DNA of 64,000 nt. Origin: Dolosigranulum pigrum ATCC 51524 (lineage in GTDB: Bacteria; Bacillota; Bacilli; Lactobacillales; Carnobacteriaceae_A). The stretch covers positions 1,079,438 to 1,143,437 of the forward strand of contig NZ_JH601103.1 of the NCBI RefSeq assembly GCF_000245815.1, read 5' to 3'. The position numbers and the translations under genes are program-made. Of this stretch, positions 9,219-17,388 are shown piece by piece (the first letter of the stretch is position 1; each line of letters begins with the position of its first letter). The notes below the pieces were generated by a model that saw nothing but the letters and a program-made list of their open reading frames with translations, was not told where the DNA came from and ran no database searches.

Positions 9219-9972
9219 AGAAATTGAAGCTTTATTGCAGACTATGGAAGATGCGAATCATCCTGTTATAAAGGAATTGCAAAATGATCAGCGCAAAGGT
9301 GTGCAACAAGCGCTCAAACGCTGGCAAAAAAAACAGGAGAAACATGCACAACTCGAAGTAGATTTTCAAATACGGAATAAGTACGAACAACAGTTGTATG
9401 ATGAAAATATTACATTGATTGGTGGTGTGGATGAAGTGGGGCGCGGTCCGCTCGCTGGCCCCGTCGTAGCAGCTTGCGTTATTCTAGATCCGTCCCAACC
9501 AATACTGGGCTTAAATGATTCGAAACAATTGAGTGCAACCCGACGAAAACAGTTGGTAGATACAATTAATGAACGAGCACTTGCCGTAACAATTGCTCAA
9601 GCTACCCCAGAAGAAATCGACCAACTGAATATTTATCAAGCAACTAAGTTAGCTATGGAGCGAGCAGTTGCTGAACTCAACCATCCAGTTGAACATTTAT
9701 TAATTGATGCCATGACAATTGCAGTCGATATACCACAACAATCTATTATTAAAGGGGACACCCATAGTAACAGCATTGCGGCTGCCAGTATTATTGCTAA
9801 AGAATATCGTGATCAATTAATGACTGACTTCAGCCAACAATATCCTGCCTATGATTTTGACTCTAATATGGGTTACGGGACATCTGCTCACTTAGCAGCC
9901 TTAAGAAAAGTTGGTATTTGTCCGATTCATCGCCGAAGTTTTGAACCGATAAAATCTATGGTGCAACAATAA
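9199..9972 (+). CDS. rnhB: Ribonuclease HII
   Basis: RNase HII cuts the RNA strand of RNA-DNA hybrids and single ribonucleotides embedded in DNA. The 257-residue product has an N-terminal extension of about 70 residues and the catalytic core GGVDEVGRGPLAGPVVAAC with the Asp/Glu pair, then LIDAMTI and SIAAASIIAKEYRD and NMGYGTSAH. The start overlaps the end of rbgA, implying translational coupling. Confidence 0.96.
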   Translation: MAHQTIKEIEALLQTMEDANHPVIKELQNDQRKGVQQALKRWQKKQEKHAQLEVDFQIRNKYEQQLYDENITLIGGVDEVGRGPLAGPVVAACVILDPSQPILGLNDSKQLSATRRKQLVDTINERALAVTIAQATPEEIDQLNIYQATKLAMERAVAELNHPVEHLLIDAMTIAVDIPQQSIIKGDTHSNSIAAASIIAKEYRDQLMTDFSQQYPAYDFDSNMGYGTSAHLAALRKVGICPIHRRSFEPIKSMVQQ

Positions 9973-10014
9973 GGTAAAATACCCTTAGAAAGATTAAAAT
10001 TTTTGAAAAATTAA

Positions 10015-10043
10015 TTGACATTTTAATACAAGCAGTGTACTAT
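10015..10043 (+). promoter_or_regulatory. Sigma-A type promoter for the trpXYZ leader
   Basis: TTGACA and TACTAT are separated by 17 bases, about 30 bases ahead of a short leader ORF. Confidence 0.85.
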
Positions 10044-10075
10044 TAATGTATACAAAAAAGAAATGGGGAGACACG

Positions 10076-10144
10076 ATGTTGATCGGACAAGCTAAACAAT
10101 TAAATAGAATACGTTGGCAAAGCCGTATAGATGCTGTGTCTTAA
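10076..10144 (+). CDS. Putative 22-residue leader peptide with one Trp codon
   Basis: A 22-codon ORF begins MLIGQAKQLNRIRW and ends QSRIDAVS, about 33 bases after the -10 box and 5 bases after a GGGGAG ribosome site. Its only tryptophan codon (10115-10117) lies in the second half, ahead of several alternative RNA pairings and two terminator-like hairpins. By analogy with amino-acid attenuators this suggests a translated sensor, but a single Trp codon is little and translation is not shown. It could also be chance. Confidence 0.5.
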   Translation: MLIGQAKQLNRIRWQSRIDAVS

Positions 10145-10290
10145 GTTTTGACGTAGATGCAGCCATTCATTCAATTGAAGGGATGTATCTATGGGGTGAG
10201 TATTAACATTATCGACCGCATGGATCATAGAGTCTGTGCGGTTTTCTATATTTTTTAGGCAACCGTAGATGAATGGTTGTCTTTTTTTGT
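10145..10290 (+). promoter_or_regulatory. Putative transcription attenuator ahead of trpX
   Basis: Two terminator-like hairpins follow the leader ORF. The first pairs ACCGCA (10215) with TGCGGT and is followed by a T-rich tail; the second pairs CAACC (10260) with GGTTG and is followed by seven T. GCAGCCATTC near 10156 can pair, with G-U pairs, to GAATGGTTGT inside the second hairpin, an antiterminator-like alternative. A T-box core (GGGTGGTACCGCG) was sought and not found, and no known riboswitch was recognised. Confidence 0.55.
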
Positions 10291-10316
10291 ATAAAAAATA
10301 TAGAAGGAGTGATGTT

Positions 10317-11291
10317 ATGAAGAAAGTGTTTCGAGTAATTGCGGTATTGTTGGTGCTAGTTGGTGGGGCCATCTTTGTTGAGGAACGTAGCTCAATTGAA
10401 GGCCGTCTACCAACTGTTGGGTTATTACAATTGGTTAGCCATCCTGCACTCGATGATATTAAGAAAGGAACGATTGATGCTTTAGCGGAAGAAGGATTCA
10501 TAGACGGAGAGTCCATGACATTATTATTCCAAAATGCAGAAGGAGACCAAAATAACTTAAGTACGATGTCGCAAATGTTTGTGCGAGAAGATGCTGATGT
10601 TATGATCGGAATTGCCACGCCTGCTGTCCAAGCACTGGCTAATGCATCAACAAATATTCCGATTGTGATGGGAGCAGTGACTGATCCGGTAAATGCTGGG
10701 TTGATTGAAAATTTAGAACACCCTGGAGGCAATATTTCTGGTGTTTCTGATCGAACACCGATCAAAGAACAACTCGATTTAATGCAAGAAATTTTACCTG
10801 ATGTAGAGAAGATAGGAATCATTTATTCAACTGCTGAAGATAATTCAAGGAAACAAAGTGAACAAGCGGCGGAATATATGCAATCTATTGGGATAGAGCC
10901 AGTAGTTGCAACTATTAGTTCAACCAATGATTTAGCACAAGTTGCAACACAATTATTAACGCAAGTAGATGCGGTTTGGGTTGGGACGGACAATATGATT
11001 GCTAGTGCCTTTCCGACCTTAGTAGAGATAGCAAATCGTACGAAGACACCTATTTTTCCGGTAGTGGATACGATGGTAGAGCAAGGAGGATTGGCAACAA
11101 TGGGCCTTAATCAATACAATTTGGGATATCTTACTGGGAAAATGACGGCGCGAGTCTTGAAGGGTGAAAAGATTAATGAGATGCCAGTTGAATTCCCAAG
11201 TGAACTGGACTTAATTGTTAATGAAGTACAAGCGAATAAACTGGGCATTCATTTGCCGGATACCGTGCGTGAAAAAGTGAAAGGAGAATAA
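10317..11291 (+). CDS. trpX: ABC transporter substrate-binding protein, TrpX type
   Basis: The 324-residue protein has an N-terminal hydrophobic segment (MKKVFRVIAVLLVLVGG) without a lipobox, then a type-1 periplasmic-binding fold of the family used by aromatic-amino-acid importers: VGLLQLVSHPALDDIKKG, IGIATPAVQALAN, IPIVMGAVTDPVNAGLI and NISGVSDRTPIKEQLDL. It is the first gene of a three-gene importer with the permease 1 base downstream. Tryptophan as substrate is inferred from the family and from the Trp codon in the leader. Confidence 0.85.
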   Translation: MKKVFRVIAVLLVLVGGAIFVEERSSIEGRLPTVGLLQLVSHPALDDIKKGTIDALAEEGFIDGESMTLLFQNAEGDQNNLSTMSQMFVREDADVMIGIATPAVQALANASTNIPIVMGAVTDPVNAGLIENLEHPGGNISGVSDRTPIKEQLDLMQEILPDVEKIGIIYSTAEDNSRKQSEQAAEYMQSIGIEPVVATISSTNDLAQVATQLLTQVDAVWVGTDNMIASAFPTLVEIANRTKTPIFPVVDTMVEQGGLATMGLNQYNLGYLTGKMTARVLKGEKINEMPVEFPSELDLIVNEVQANKLGIHLPDTVREKVKGE

Positions 11292-11292
11292 G

Positions 11293-12180
11293 ATGAACTT
11301 AATTATTGTATCTGTAGCAGAAGGCATCCTGTGGGGAGTTATGGCACTCGGCTTATTTATTTCTTTTCGTATCTTAAATATAGCTGATTTAACGATGGAA
11401 GGAACCTTTCCCCTCGGAGCAAGTGTAGCAGCTGTTTTAATTACTAATGGATTAAATCCTTATTATGCCACTTTAATCGCTCTTCTTTCAGGGATGATGG
11501 GGGGATTAATTACGGGATTGCTCATTACAAAAGGCGGCATTCAACCGCTCTTGGCCGGAATTCTAACCATGACCGGACTGTATTCAATTAATTTGCGTGT
11601 GATGGGGCGATCAAATATTAGTCTCTTAAATCAACCGCGTGTAACGTCTCTGACAGGCATGAATGACTATTATAACTCAATAATAATAGGAATGATTCTC
11701 TTAATTTTCTTTATTGTTATATTATATGCTTTCTTCTTATCCGACTATGGGCAAGCTTTGATTGCGACGGGAGATAACGAGCGAATGGCTATATCATTGG
11801 GCATTCGGACACATCAGATGAAAATAACGGGCTTGATGTTGTCTAATGGATTAGTGGCACTATCTGGTGCTTTAATTGCACAGCATAGTGGCTATGCGGA
11901 TATTAGTATGGGGATTGGAACAATTGTTATCGCGTTAGCGTCTGTGATGATTGCTGAAGTCACGATGAGTAATATTGCGTTCTTACCACGCTTAATATCG
12001 CTACCTTTAGGGGCTATTATCTATCGACTAATTATTTCGGGGGCTCTTTCGCTAGGTTTAAACCCCAATGATTTAAAATTCATTTCAGCTATTTTATTAG
12101 CTATTATTATGATATTGCCGTCAATGTGGCATAAATATGGAATGCAGTTTTCAACATATCGTCAGGAGGAACAACGATGA
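11293..12180 (+). CDS. trpY: ABC transporter permease, TrpY type
   Basis: The 295-residue integral membrane protein shows about eight hydrophobic segments and the branched-chain/TrpY-like permease loop LGIRTHQMKITGLMLSNGL near residues 175-195. It starts 1 base after trpX and its last bases overlap the start of the ATPase gene (ATGA), so the three products are made together as one importer. Confidence 0.87.
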   Translation: MNLIIVSVAEGILWGVMALGLFISFRILNIADLTMEGTFPLGASVAAVLITNGLNPYYATLIALLSGMMGGLITGLLITKGGIQPLLAGILTMTGLYSINLRVMGRSNISLLNQPRVTSLTGMNDYYNSIIIGMILLIFFIVILYAFFLSDYGQALIATGDNERMAISLGIRTHQMKITGLMLSNGLVALSGALIAQHSGYADISMGIGTIVIALASVMIAEVTMSNIAFLPRLISLPLGAIIYRLIISGALSLGLNPNDLKFISAILLAIIMILPSMWHKYGMQFSTYRQEEQR

Positions 12181-12986
12181 AAAGACAACCTATTTTAAGT
12201 TTAACGCATATAGATAAGAGCTTTCATATGGGAACGGTGAATGAAACTCACGTTATTCAATCACTTAATTTAGCAGTTTATCCTGGTGATTTCATAACAA
12301 TTATCGGTGGAAATGGTGCTGGGAAGTCAACGTTACTTAACATTATTTCAGGAAATTTAACGCCGGATTCAGGTGATATCCGCTTAGGAAGCCAAGTCAT
12401 TACACATCAGTCAGAACAACAGCGGGCAACAAAAATGGCACGAGTTTTTCAAGATCCAACTATGGGAACAGCACCACGAATGACCATTGCCGAAAATTTA
12501 AGAATTGCTGCCTTACGTGGACAAAAACGAGGCTTGCGCTTTGGGATGAACCAAGCAGTTCGCCAGCAGTTCAAAACATTAGTCGCCTCACTACACATGG
12601 GATTAGAAGATAAGTTGGATACAGAAGTACAATATCTCTCAGGAGGTCAGCGTCAAGCAATCGCCTTGTTAATGGCAACTATTCAAACACCGGAAATTTT
12701 GCTTCTTGATGAACATACAGCGGCACTAGATCCTCAAGTAGCGCACACTGTAATGGAATTAACTAATGAACGAGTTACATCAGAGGACATCACGGCTTTA
12801 ATGATTACTCACAATTTAGAGGATGCGATTCATTACGGCAATCGATTGATTATGTTGCATCGTGGGCAGATTGCACTTGATATTGCCGGAGAAGATAAGG
12901 CATCACTTACTAGCGCTGAATTACTGAGACACTTCAGCCAACATGCAGATCACTCTGAGTTATCGGATCGTTTACTTTTATCATAA
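12177..12986 (+). CDS. trpZ: ABC transporter ATP-binding protein, TrpZ type
   Basis: The 269-residue ATPase energises the importer. Walker A is GGNGAGKST, the Q-loop region is MARVFQDPTMGTAPRMTI, the signature is YLSGGQRQAIALLMA and Walker B is ILLLDEHTAALD with the H-loop in ITHNLEDA. The replacement of the usual DEP by DEH in Walker B is common in this subfamily. Its ATG overlaps the trpY stop region. Confidence 0.9.
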   Translation: MKRQPILSLTHIDKSFHMGTVNETHVIQSLNLAVYPGDFITIIGGNGAGKSTLLNIISGNLTPDSGDIRLGSQVITHQSEQQRATKMARVFQDPTMGTAPRMTIAENLRIAALRGQKRGLRFGMNQAVRQQFKTLVASLHMGLEDKLDTEVQYLSGGQRQAIALLMATIQTPEILLLDEHTAALDPQVAHTVMELTNERVTSEDITALMITHNLEDAIHYGNRLIMLHRGQIALDIAGEDKASLTSAELLRHFSQHADHSELSDRLLLS

Positions 12987-13080
12987 CTAAGACGGAAAAA
13001 CAATATTGATCTTATATGCTGCTGGAGATGTTCAATCATTCATAAATGACGGGGATCAAGCATGACTTCAAGGGAAATAA

Positions 13081-13110
13081 TTGTAACCGGGTACAGATAT
13101 ACGTTATAAT
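13081..13110 (+). promoter_or_regulatory. Promoter for the following small gene
   Basis: TTGTAA and TATAAT are separated by 18 bases, about 30 bases ahead of the start codon. Confidence 0.75.
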
Positions 13111-13141
13111 AGAGAAAATAGCATAGAAGGATGGGATCGAG

Positions 13142-13582
13142 ATGAGTCAGACAGTGTATACTACTTACTGGATTAATAAGCGTGATAACGTACGTAAAGA
13201 ACACGGCACATATAAGAGCGAGGAAGCAGCGAAAGAGGCTATTATTGCTTGGTGGGAAATTAATGGAGAAAATTATGATTATGAAGCATACCGAACTAAC
13301 ACGGGTGCGCTGGAAATTTCCTACATTGATGAGTTTTCTTTCTATCGCATTGAAAAAGAAGAGATTGAAGGGTCTCTGCCATCAACTAGCTATACCGTAC
13401 GTACAAAAGGTGAAATAGATGCTAAGCGCCAACAGTTGAGTTTAGATGACTATACATTTTTGTTTGATGAATTAGCTGAACCTTATCGTGATCGTCTAAT
13501 CAAAGCCATGGGAAATGTTAAACAAGCACGTCAGTTTGTTTACAATGAAGAAGGACAATTAATTAAAGATATTGCACAATAA
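13142..13582 (+). CDS. Unrecognised 146-residue cytoplasmic protein
   Basis: I do not recognise this protein. It is soluble, acidic and rich in Tyr and Glu, with an N-terminal stretch YTTYWINKRDNVRKEHGTYK that resembles a small beta-sheet module and a helical C-terminal half (YTFLFDELAEPYRDRLIKAM). It has its own promoter and a good ribosome site (GAAGGATGGGATCGAG), and codon use matches the core genes, so it is probably real. The neighbours, an amino-acid importer and thiM, give no clear hint. Confidence 0.75.
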   Translation: MSQTVYTTYWINKRDNVRKEHGTYKSEEAAKEAIIAWWEINGENYDYEAYRTNTGALEISYIDEFSFYRIEKEEIEGSLPSTSYTVRTKGEIDAKRQQLSLDDYTFLFDELAEPYRDRLIKAMGNVKQARQFVYNEEGQLIKDIAQ

Positions 13583-13721
13583 GTTAAAGAACGTCCGGTT
13601 TTTATTGCATTATCTCTAGCGAACCCCTTTGTTAAATCGCTTGTAGTTTAAATATTGCCTGATTTACGCTATAATAGTTAATAAGATATCATTTTAGAAT
13701 TTAAGGAGCTGGAATATTATA

Positions 13722-14555
13722 ATGGTCAGTGAATTGAAACAAGGAATCATACAGTGTGTCGAAGATGTGAAAAAAAATAATCCGATGGTCGGATCCGTTA
13801 CGAATACGGTGACCATTAATTTTGTAGCCAATGCACAAATTGCTGTCGGTGGGTCTGCCTCTTGTGTCTACATGCCAGATGAAGCAGAAACACTTGTTGA
13901 AAAAGGAGACTCATTTTACATTAACTTAGGGACTATTTTACCTATTTATGAAGATACGCTTCCGCAAGCTGGTCGCTTACTGTCAGATACCCACAAAAAT
14001 TGGGTACTTGATCCAGTTGCAGTCGGAATTGGATCATTGCGCACACGTTTATTGCGCCAATTCAATGCCTATAAACCAACTATTATTAAAGGAAATGCTT
14101 CTGAAATATTAGCCTTAGCTGGGCTTTGGGGCTTAGAAGGTGGACAAGCTGCTTCAAAAGTTCGCGGAGTAGATTCAACCGAACTGGTCGAAGAAGCAAC
14201 TGAAGCGGCTAAATCAATTGCTGAACATACTGAAGGAGTCTGTGTCGTATCAGGAAAAGAGGATTTGATTACTGATGGACGACGTGTCGTACGTGTCAAG
14301 GGCGGTCATGAAATATTAGCCAATATTACCGGATCAGGTTGTGCACTCGGTGGAGTCATTGCTATCTACGCTACTCAAGTTGAAGATCCATTCATAGCAG
14401 CACTTACCGGCGTACAAGTCTTTAAGAAAGCTTCAGAGAAAGCAGCTGCAGACAGTCAGGGGCCGGGTACTTTCCAAGCTCGCTTCTTAGATTACTTGCA
14501 TAACTTAACGCCAGAAGAAATTGCTGATAATGAATTTGAACTGGTGGAGGAATAA
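13722..14555 (+). CDS. thiM: Hydroxyethylthiazole kinase
   Basis: ThiM phosphorylates 5-(2-hydroxyethyl)-4-methylthiazole, the thiazole salvage step of thiamine synthesis. The 277-residue product has VTNTVTINFVANAQIAVGGS, WVLDPVAVGIG, IIKGNASEI and NITGSGCALGG, the last with the conserved catalytic cysteine. AAGGAGCT lies upstream. The next gene encodes a thiamine-binding-type small protein and ThiE is encoded at 57.2 kb, so the cell probably salvages thiamine moieties. No TPP riboswitch was recognised in front of it. Confidence 0.94.
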   Translation: MVSELKQGIIQCVEDVKKNNPMVGSVTNTVTINFVANAQIAVGGSASCVYMPDEAETLVEKGDSFYINLGTILPIYEDTLPQAGRLLSDTHKNWVLDPVAVGIGSLRTRLLRQFNAYKPTIIKGNASEILALAGLWGLEGGQAASKVRGVDSTELVEEATEAAKSIAEHTEGVCVVSGKEDLITDGRRVVRVKGGHEILANITGSGCALGGVIAIYATQVEDPFIAALTGVQVFKKASEKAAADSQGPGTFQARFLDYLHNLTPEEIADNEFELVEE

Positions 14556-14557
14556 AG

Positions 14558-14878
14558 ATGTCAGATATGAATACATTAGTAGCAGTATCCATTGCCCCCA
14601 TTGCTAGTCAAGAAGAACTAGCTCCACAAATTGCTGAAGTTATTCGAGTGATTCGCTCATCACACTTACCGAACCAAACGTATTCCATGTTTACTGAAAT
14701 TGAAGGACCCTGGGATGAAGTGATGGCGATTGTGAAAGAAGCGACACAAGTATTAACTGATCGCGGTATTCGGACAATTGTAAACGTAAAAGCCGATGTT
14801 CGTCCAGGTCATTCTGGGACAATGAAGCGAAAAGTCGAAAAAGTTAATCGTATTTTAAATGAAGAAACAGCAAAATAA
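14558..14878 (+). CDS. MTH1187/YkoF-type thiamine-binding family protein
   Basis: The 106-residue protein has the fold signature of the MTH1187 (DUF77) thiamine-binding family: VSIAPIASQEELAPQIAEVI at the N terminus, SMFTEIEGPWDEVMAIVKEA in the middle and VKADVRPGHSGTMKRKVEKV at the end. It starts 2 bases after thiM behind GGAGGAATAAAG, so the two are co-expressed. A role in handling thiamine or hydroxymethylpyrimidine is suggested by the family and this position, not shown. Confidence 0.85.
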   Translation: MSDMNTLVAVSIAPIASQEELAPQIAEVIRVIRSSHLPNQTYSMFTEIEGPWDEVMAIVKEATQVLTDRGIRTIVNVKADVRPGHSGTMKRKVEKVNRILNEETAK

Positions 14879-14910
14879 TCTTGGTTCACAGAATGACGTT
14901 TTAAATATAA

Positions 14911-14953
14911 ATAAAATGTGTTGGAGAGTGCAATTGTCTTCGACACATTTTAT
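14911..14953 (+). terminator. Terminator after the thiM operon
   Basis: ATAAAATGTGT pairs perfectly with ACACATTTTAT around a loop of about 20 bases. Confidence 0.8.
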
Positions 14954-14988
14954 GTTATAAATAACATAAAAAGATAAGAGGTGTGAAT

Positions 14989-15654
14989 ATGGAGCATTTA
15001 GCAATGGATTTATTGGTATTTATAGTAAATGAACATGAATCCAAACAGTTAATGATTGATGCCCGGCAGCGGGGAGTTGCTGGAGGAACGATTATTCCAG
15101 CTGAGGGAACAATTAAAAATGGTTTCTTGCGAAAGCTTTGCCTTGATAGTGTCCGTCGTGAAATATGCTTAATTTTAACCCCGACTGCCATGGCGACCAA
15201 AGTATTAGATCATATTGCTAGAACAAAACAAATGTATAAAAAACATCATGGCATCGGTGCCCAATTACCGCTAAATAACGTACTAGGCTTATCAAATCGC
15301 CAGAAGGAACGAAGAACCCCATTAAAGCAGACAGAAAGGGAGAGCCAGTCAATGTATCAAGCAATTTTTACAGTGGTTGAACGTGGAACCGCTCAAGAAG
15401 TGATGACTGTTGCCGAAGATCGTGGTGCGACAGGAGGCACCATTATTCATGGGCGTGGAGCGAGTTCAAAAGATATCACAACAGTTTTTAATATGGAAAT
15501 TGAACCAGAAAAAGATATTTTATTAATTATTACAGCGACTGCTCAGGCTCCATCCATTATGAACGGTATTGCTGATCATCTAAATATCGAACAAGAAAAC
15601 TCAGGTGTTATGTTTACGTTAGATATCAGTGAATTACGTGGTATTTATGAATAG
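14989..15654 (+). CDS. Tandem PII-like (GlnB-fold) regulatory protein
   Basis: The 221-residue protein contains two PII-like repeats, one at about residues 5-80 (ARQRGVAGGTIIPAEG) and one at about 125-215 (AEDRGATGGTIIHGRG), joined by a basic linker. PII proteins sense nucleotides and regulate membrane transporters. The ATG is 7 bases after AAGAGG; a GTG two codons earlier sits too close. The next gene, a DUF1538 membrane protein, starts 17 bases later, a pairing seen repeatedly in bacteria, suggesting PII-type control of that protein. Confidence 0.87.
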   Translation: MEHLAMDLLVFIVNEHESKQLMIDARQRGVAGGTIIPAEGTIKNGFLRKLCLDSVRREICLILTPTAMATKVLDHIARTKQMYKKHHGIGAQLPLNNVLGLSNRQKERRTPLKQTERESQSMYQAIFTVVERGTAQEVMTVAEDRGATGGTIIHGRGASSKDITTVFNMEIEPEKDILLIITATAQAPSIMNGIADHLNIEQENSGVMFTLDISELRGIYE

Positions 15655-15670
15655 GAGGGATGATAAATAA

Positions 15671-17155
15671 GTGAATATATTAACGCAAAAATTTCGTGAG
15701 GTGCTGCAAGCAGTTATCCCAACGTATAGTTTAGTTTTACTTATCCATTTTTTTATTGTTGATTTACCTAAAGAGGCACTACTCGCATTTTCTGTCGGCA
15801 CTCTTTTTATTATGGCGGGAATGACTATTTTCTTGACGGGAGTTGACTTAGCTATCACCCCAATTGGTGAGCAAATGGGAAAAGGTATTGCTCGATCTAA
15901 TAAGGTGAGCATTGTTGTCATATTTGGTTTTGTGCTAGGTTTTTTGATTGCGGCCTCTGAGCCTAGTATTAATGTATTAGGACAGGAAATTGCTGCTATA
16001 TCCGGCGGCGCTGTTAATGCCATGGCGATTGTAAGTGTTGTCTCAGTAGGACTAGCCATTATGATAGTTATTGGGTTGTTGCGAATTGTGTATGATTGGT
16101 CATTAATTAAAATACTCATAAGTGCTTATAGTTTAGTGTTTATGATGGCAATTTTTACCTCTGAAGAATTTATTTCGATTTCCTTTGATGCATCTGGAGC
16201 AACAACAGGCGCTATTACTGTACCTTTTGTGCTCGCGATGGCTTCGGGTGTGGCTAACTTGAAAAAAGGCACCTCACAATCAAATAATGACAGTTTTGGG
16301 TTAGTGGCGATTGCTTCTGTTGGAGCCATTATAGCGGTGATGTTATTTAATTTACTGATGCCCATTGGAGAACTTACAGGCTCATTGTCTATTGAAGTAG
16401 ATGGGGACACATCCTTACTTACACGCTATATATCAGTATTCATAAAACAATTGCAAGATGTTCTGATGACGATCATGCCAATTGTCGGCCTATTTTATTT
16501 TTATCAAAAATTCAAGCTTAAGGTACCTAAGCGAGTGTTACAAAAAATTTGGATCGGCTCGATCTATGTTTTTGCAGGACTCGTTATCTTCTTAACGGGT
16601 GTGAATGCTGGTTTTATGGATATTGGACGTATAATTGGACACCGTATTGCTAGTGAAGCTATGTATGTTGAGTTAGCTATTGTTGGAGCTGTAATGGGAG
16701 TTGTGACGATACTAGCTGAACCGGCAACAAACATTTTAACGACTCAAATTGAAGATGTTACTTCAGGAGCGATTAAGCGCCGTCCGATATTAATTGCTCT
16801 GACTTCCGGTGTGGGAATAGCAATTTTCTTAGCTGTCTTACGTATGTTAATTCCTGGATTAAAATTGTGGCATATTTTATTACCGGGTTATGCTATCGCC
16901 ATTGGATTGATGTTTATTGTCCCCAAGATATTTGTCGGTATGGCTTTTGATGCAGGTGGTGTAGCTACGGGTCCGATTACAGCAACTTTCATTCTGGCTT
17001 TTATCCAAGGAGCTGCTGATACCATTCCAACTGCTTCCGTTATGATTGAAGGATTCGGGATGATTGCAATGGTAGCTTTAATGCCTATTTTGACGTTACA
17101 ACTATTAGGATTTATCTATGAACTGAAACGGCAACACACAACTTCAAGCACTTAA
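15671..17155 (+). CDS. DUF1538 polytopic membrane protein
   Basis: The 494-residue product has about twelve hydrophobic segments and a clear internal duplication: FLTGVDLAITPIGEQMG...ASEPSINVLGQEI pairs with FLTGVNAGFMDIGRIIG...LAEPATNILTTQI, and FDASGATTGAITVPFVLAM pairs with FDAGGVATGPITATFILAF. That is the DUF1538 pattern of a putative transporter with inverted or direct repeats. The start is a GTG about 12 bases after AGGAGG. The substrate is unknown; the upstream PII-like gene suggests metabolic gating. Confidence 0.86.
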   Translation: MNILTQKFREVLQAVIPTYSLVLLIHFFIVDLPKEALLAFSVGTLFIMAGMTIFLTGVDLAITPIGEQMGKGIARSNKVSIVVIFGFVLGFLIAASEPSINVLGQEIAAISGGAVNAMAIVSVVSVGLAIMIVIGLLRIVYDWSLIKILISAYSLVFMMAIFTSEEFISISFDASGATTGAITVPFVLAMASGVANLKKGTSQSNNDSFGLVAIASVGAIIAVMLFNLLMPIGELTGSLSIEVDGDTSLLTRYISVFIKQLQDVLMTIMPIVGLFYFYQKFKLKVPKRVLQKIWIGSIYVFAGLVIFLTGVNAGFMDIGRIIGHRIASEAMYVELAIVGAVMGVVTILAEPATNILTTQIEDVTSGAIKRRPILIALTSGVGIAIFLAVLRMLIPGLKLWHILLPGYAIAIGLMFIVPKIFVGMAFDAGGVATGPITATFILAFIQGAADTIPTASVMIEGFGMIAMVALMPILTLQLLGFIYELKRQHTTSST

Positions 17156-17162
17156 TACGAAC

Positions 17163-17191
17163 GCTGCACATGAGATTGTGCAGCATTTTTT
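17163..17191 (+). terminator. Terminator after the DUF1538 gene
   Basis: GCTGCACA pairs with TGTGCAGC and is followed by a run of T. Confidence 0.88.
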
Positions 17192-17213
17192 ACATAAAAC
17201 GGCAAAATCCATG

Positions 17214-17242
17214 TTCATTGGGCTAATTTTTTATGCTATAAT
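17214..17242 (+). promoter_or_regulatory. Promoter of the metallophosphoesterase-like gene
   Basis: TTCATT and a perfect TATAAT are separated by 17 bases, giving a leader of about 140 bases before the gene. Confidence 0.75.
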
Positions 17243-17388
17243 CAGTAAGGAGGCCGTCAACTTTGCAGTGACGAATCGATGGTGCACGGTTGTCGTCCGA
17301 TATTATGAATGATACAGCATGATGAAAAAGTTTATTAAAACATGGCAAGATTGACTGTACCATGAGATAAATACTGGGAGGTAAAGGA
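17243..17388 (+). promoter_or_regulatory. Long untranslated leader, possibly structured
   Basis: The leader carries several local inverted repeats, for example GTCA with TGAC near 17257-17273 and CATGG with CCATG near 17340-17363, and no credible ORF. The second pair closes just ahead of the GGGAGG ribosome site. No known riboswitch class was recognised; it could be a plain 5' UTR. Confidence 0.35.

Noticed and set aside
10145..10260. T-box riboswitch ahead of trpX
   Set aside because: GGGGTGAG followed by GACCGC looks faintly similar, but the conserved GGGTGGTACCGCG core and stem I features are not present.
13583..13721. Possible TPP riboswitch ahead of thiM
   Set aside because: The conserved CUGAGA and ACCUGAUC elements were looked for and not found; the region also appears too short. 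The leader of thiE at 57127-57217 also lacks them.
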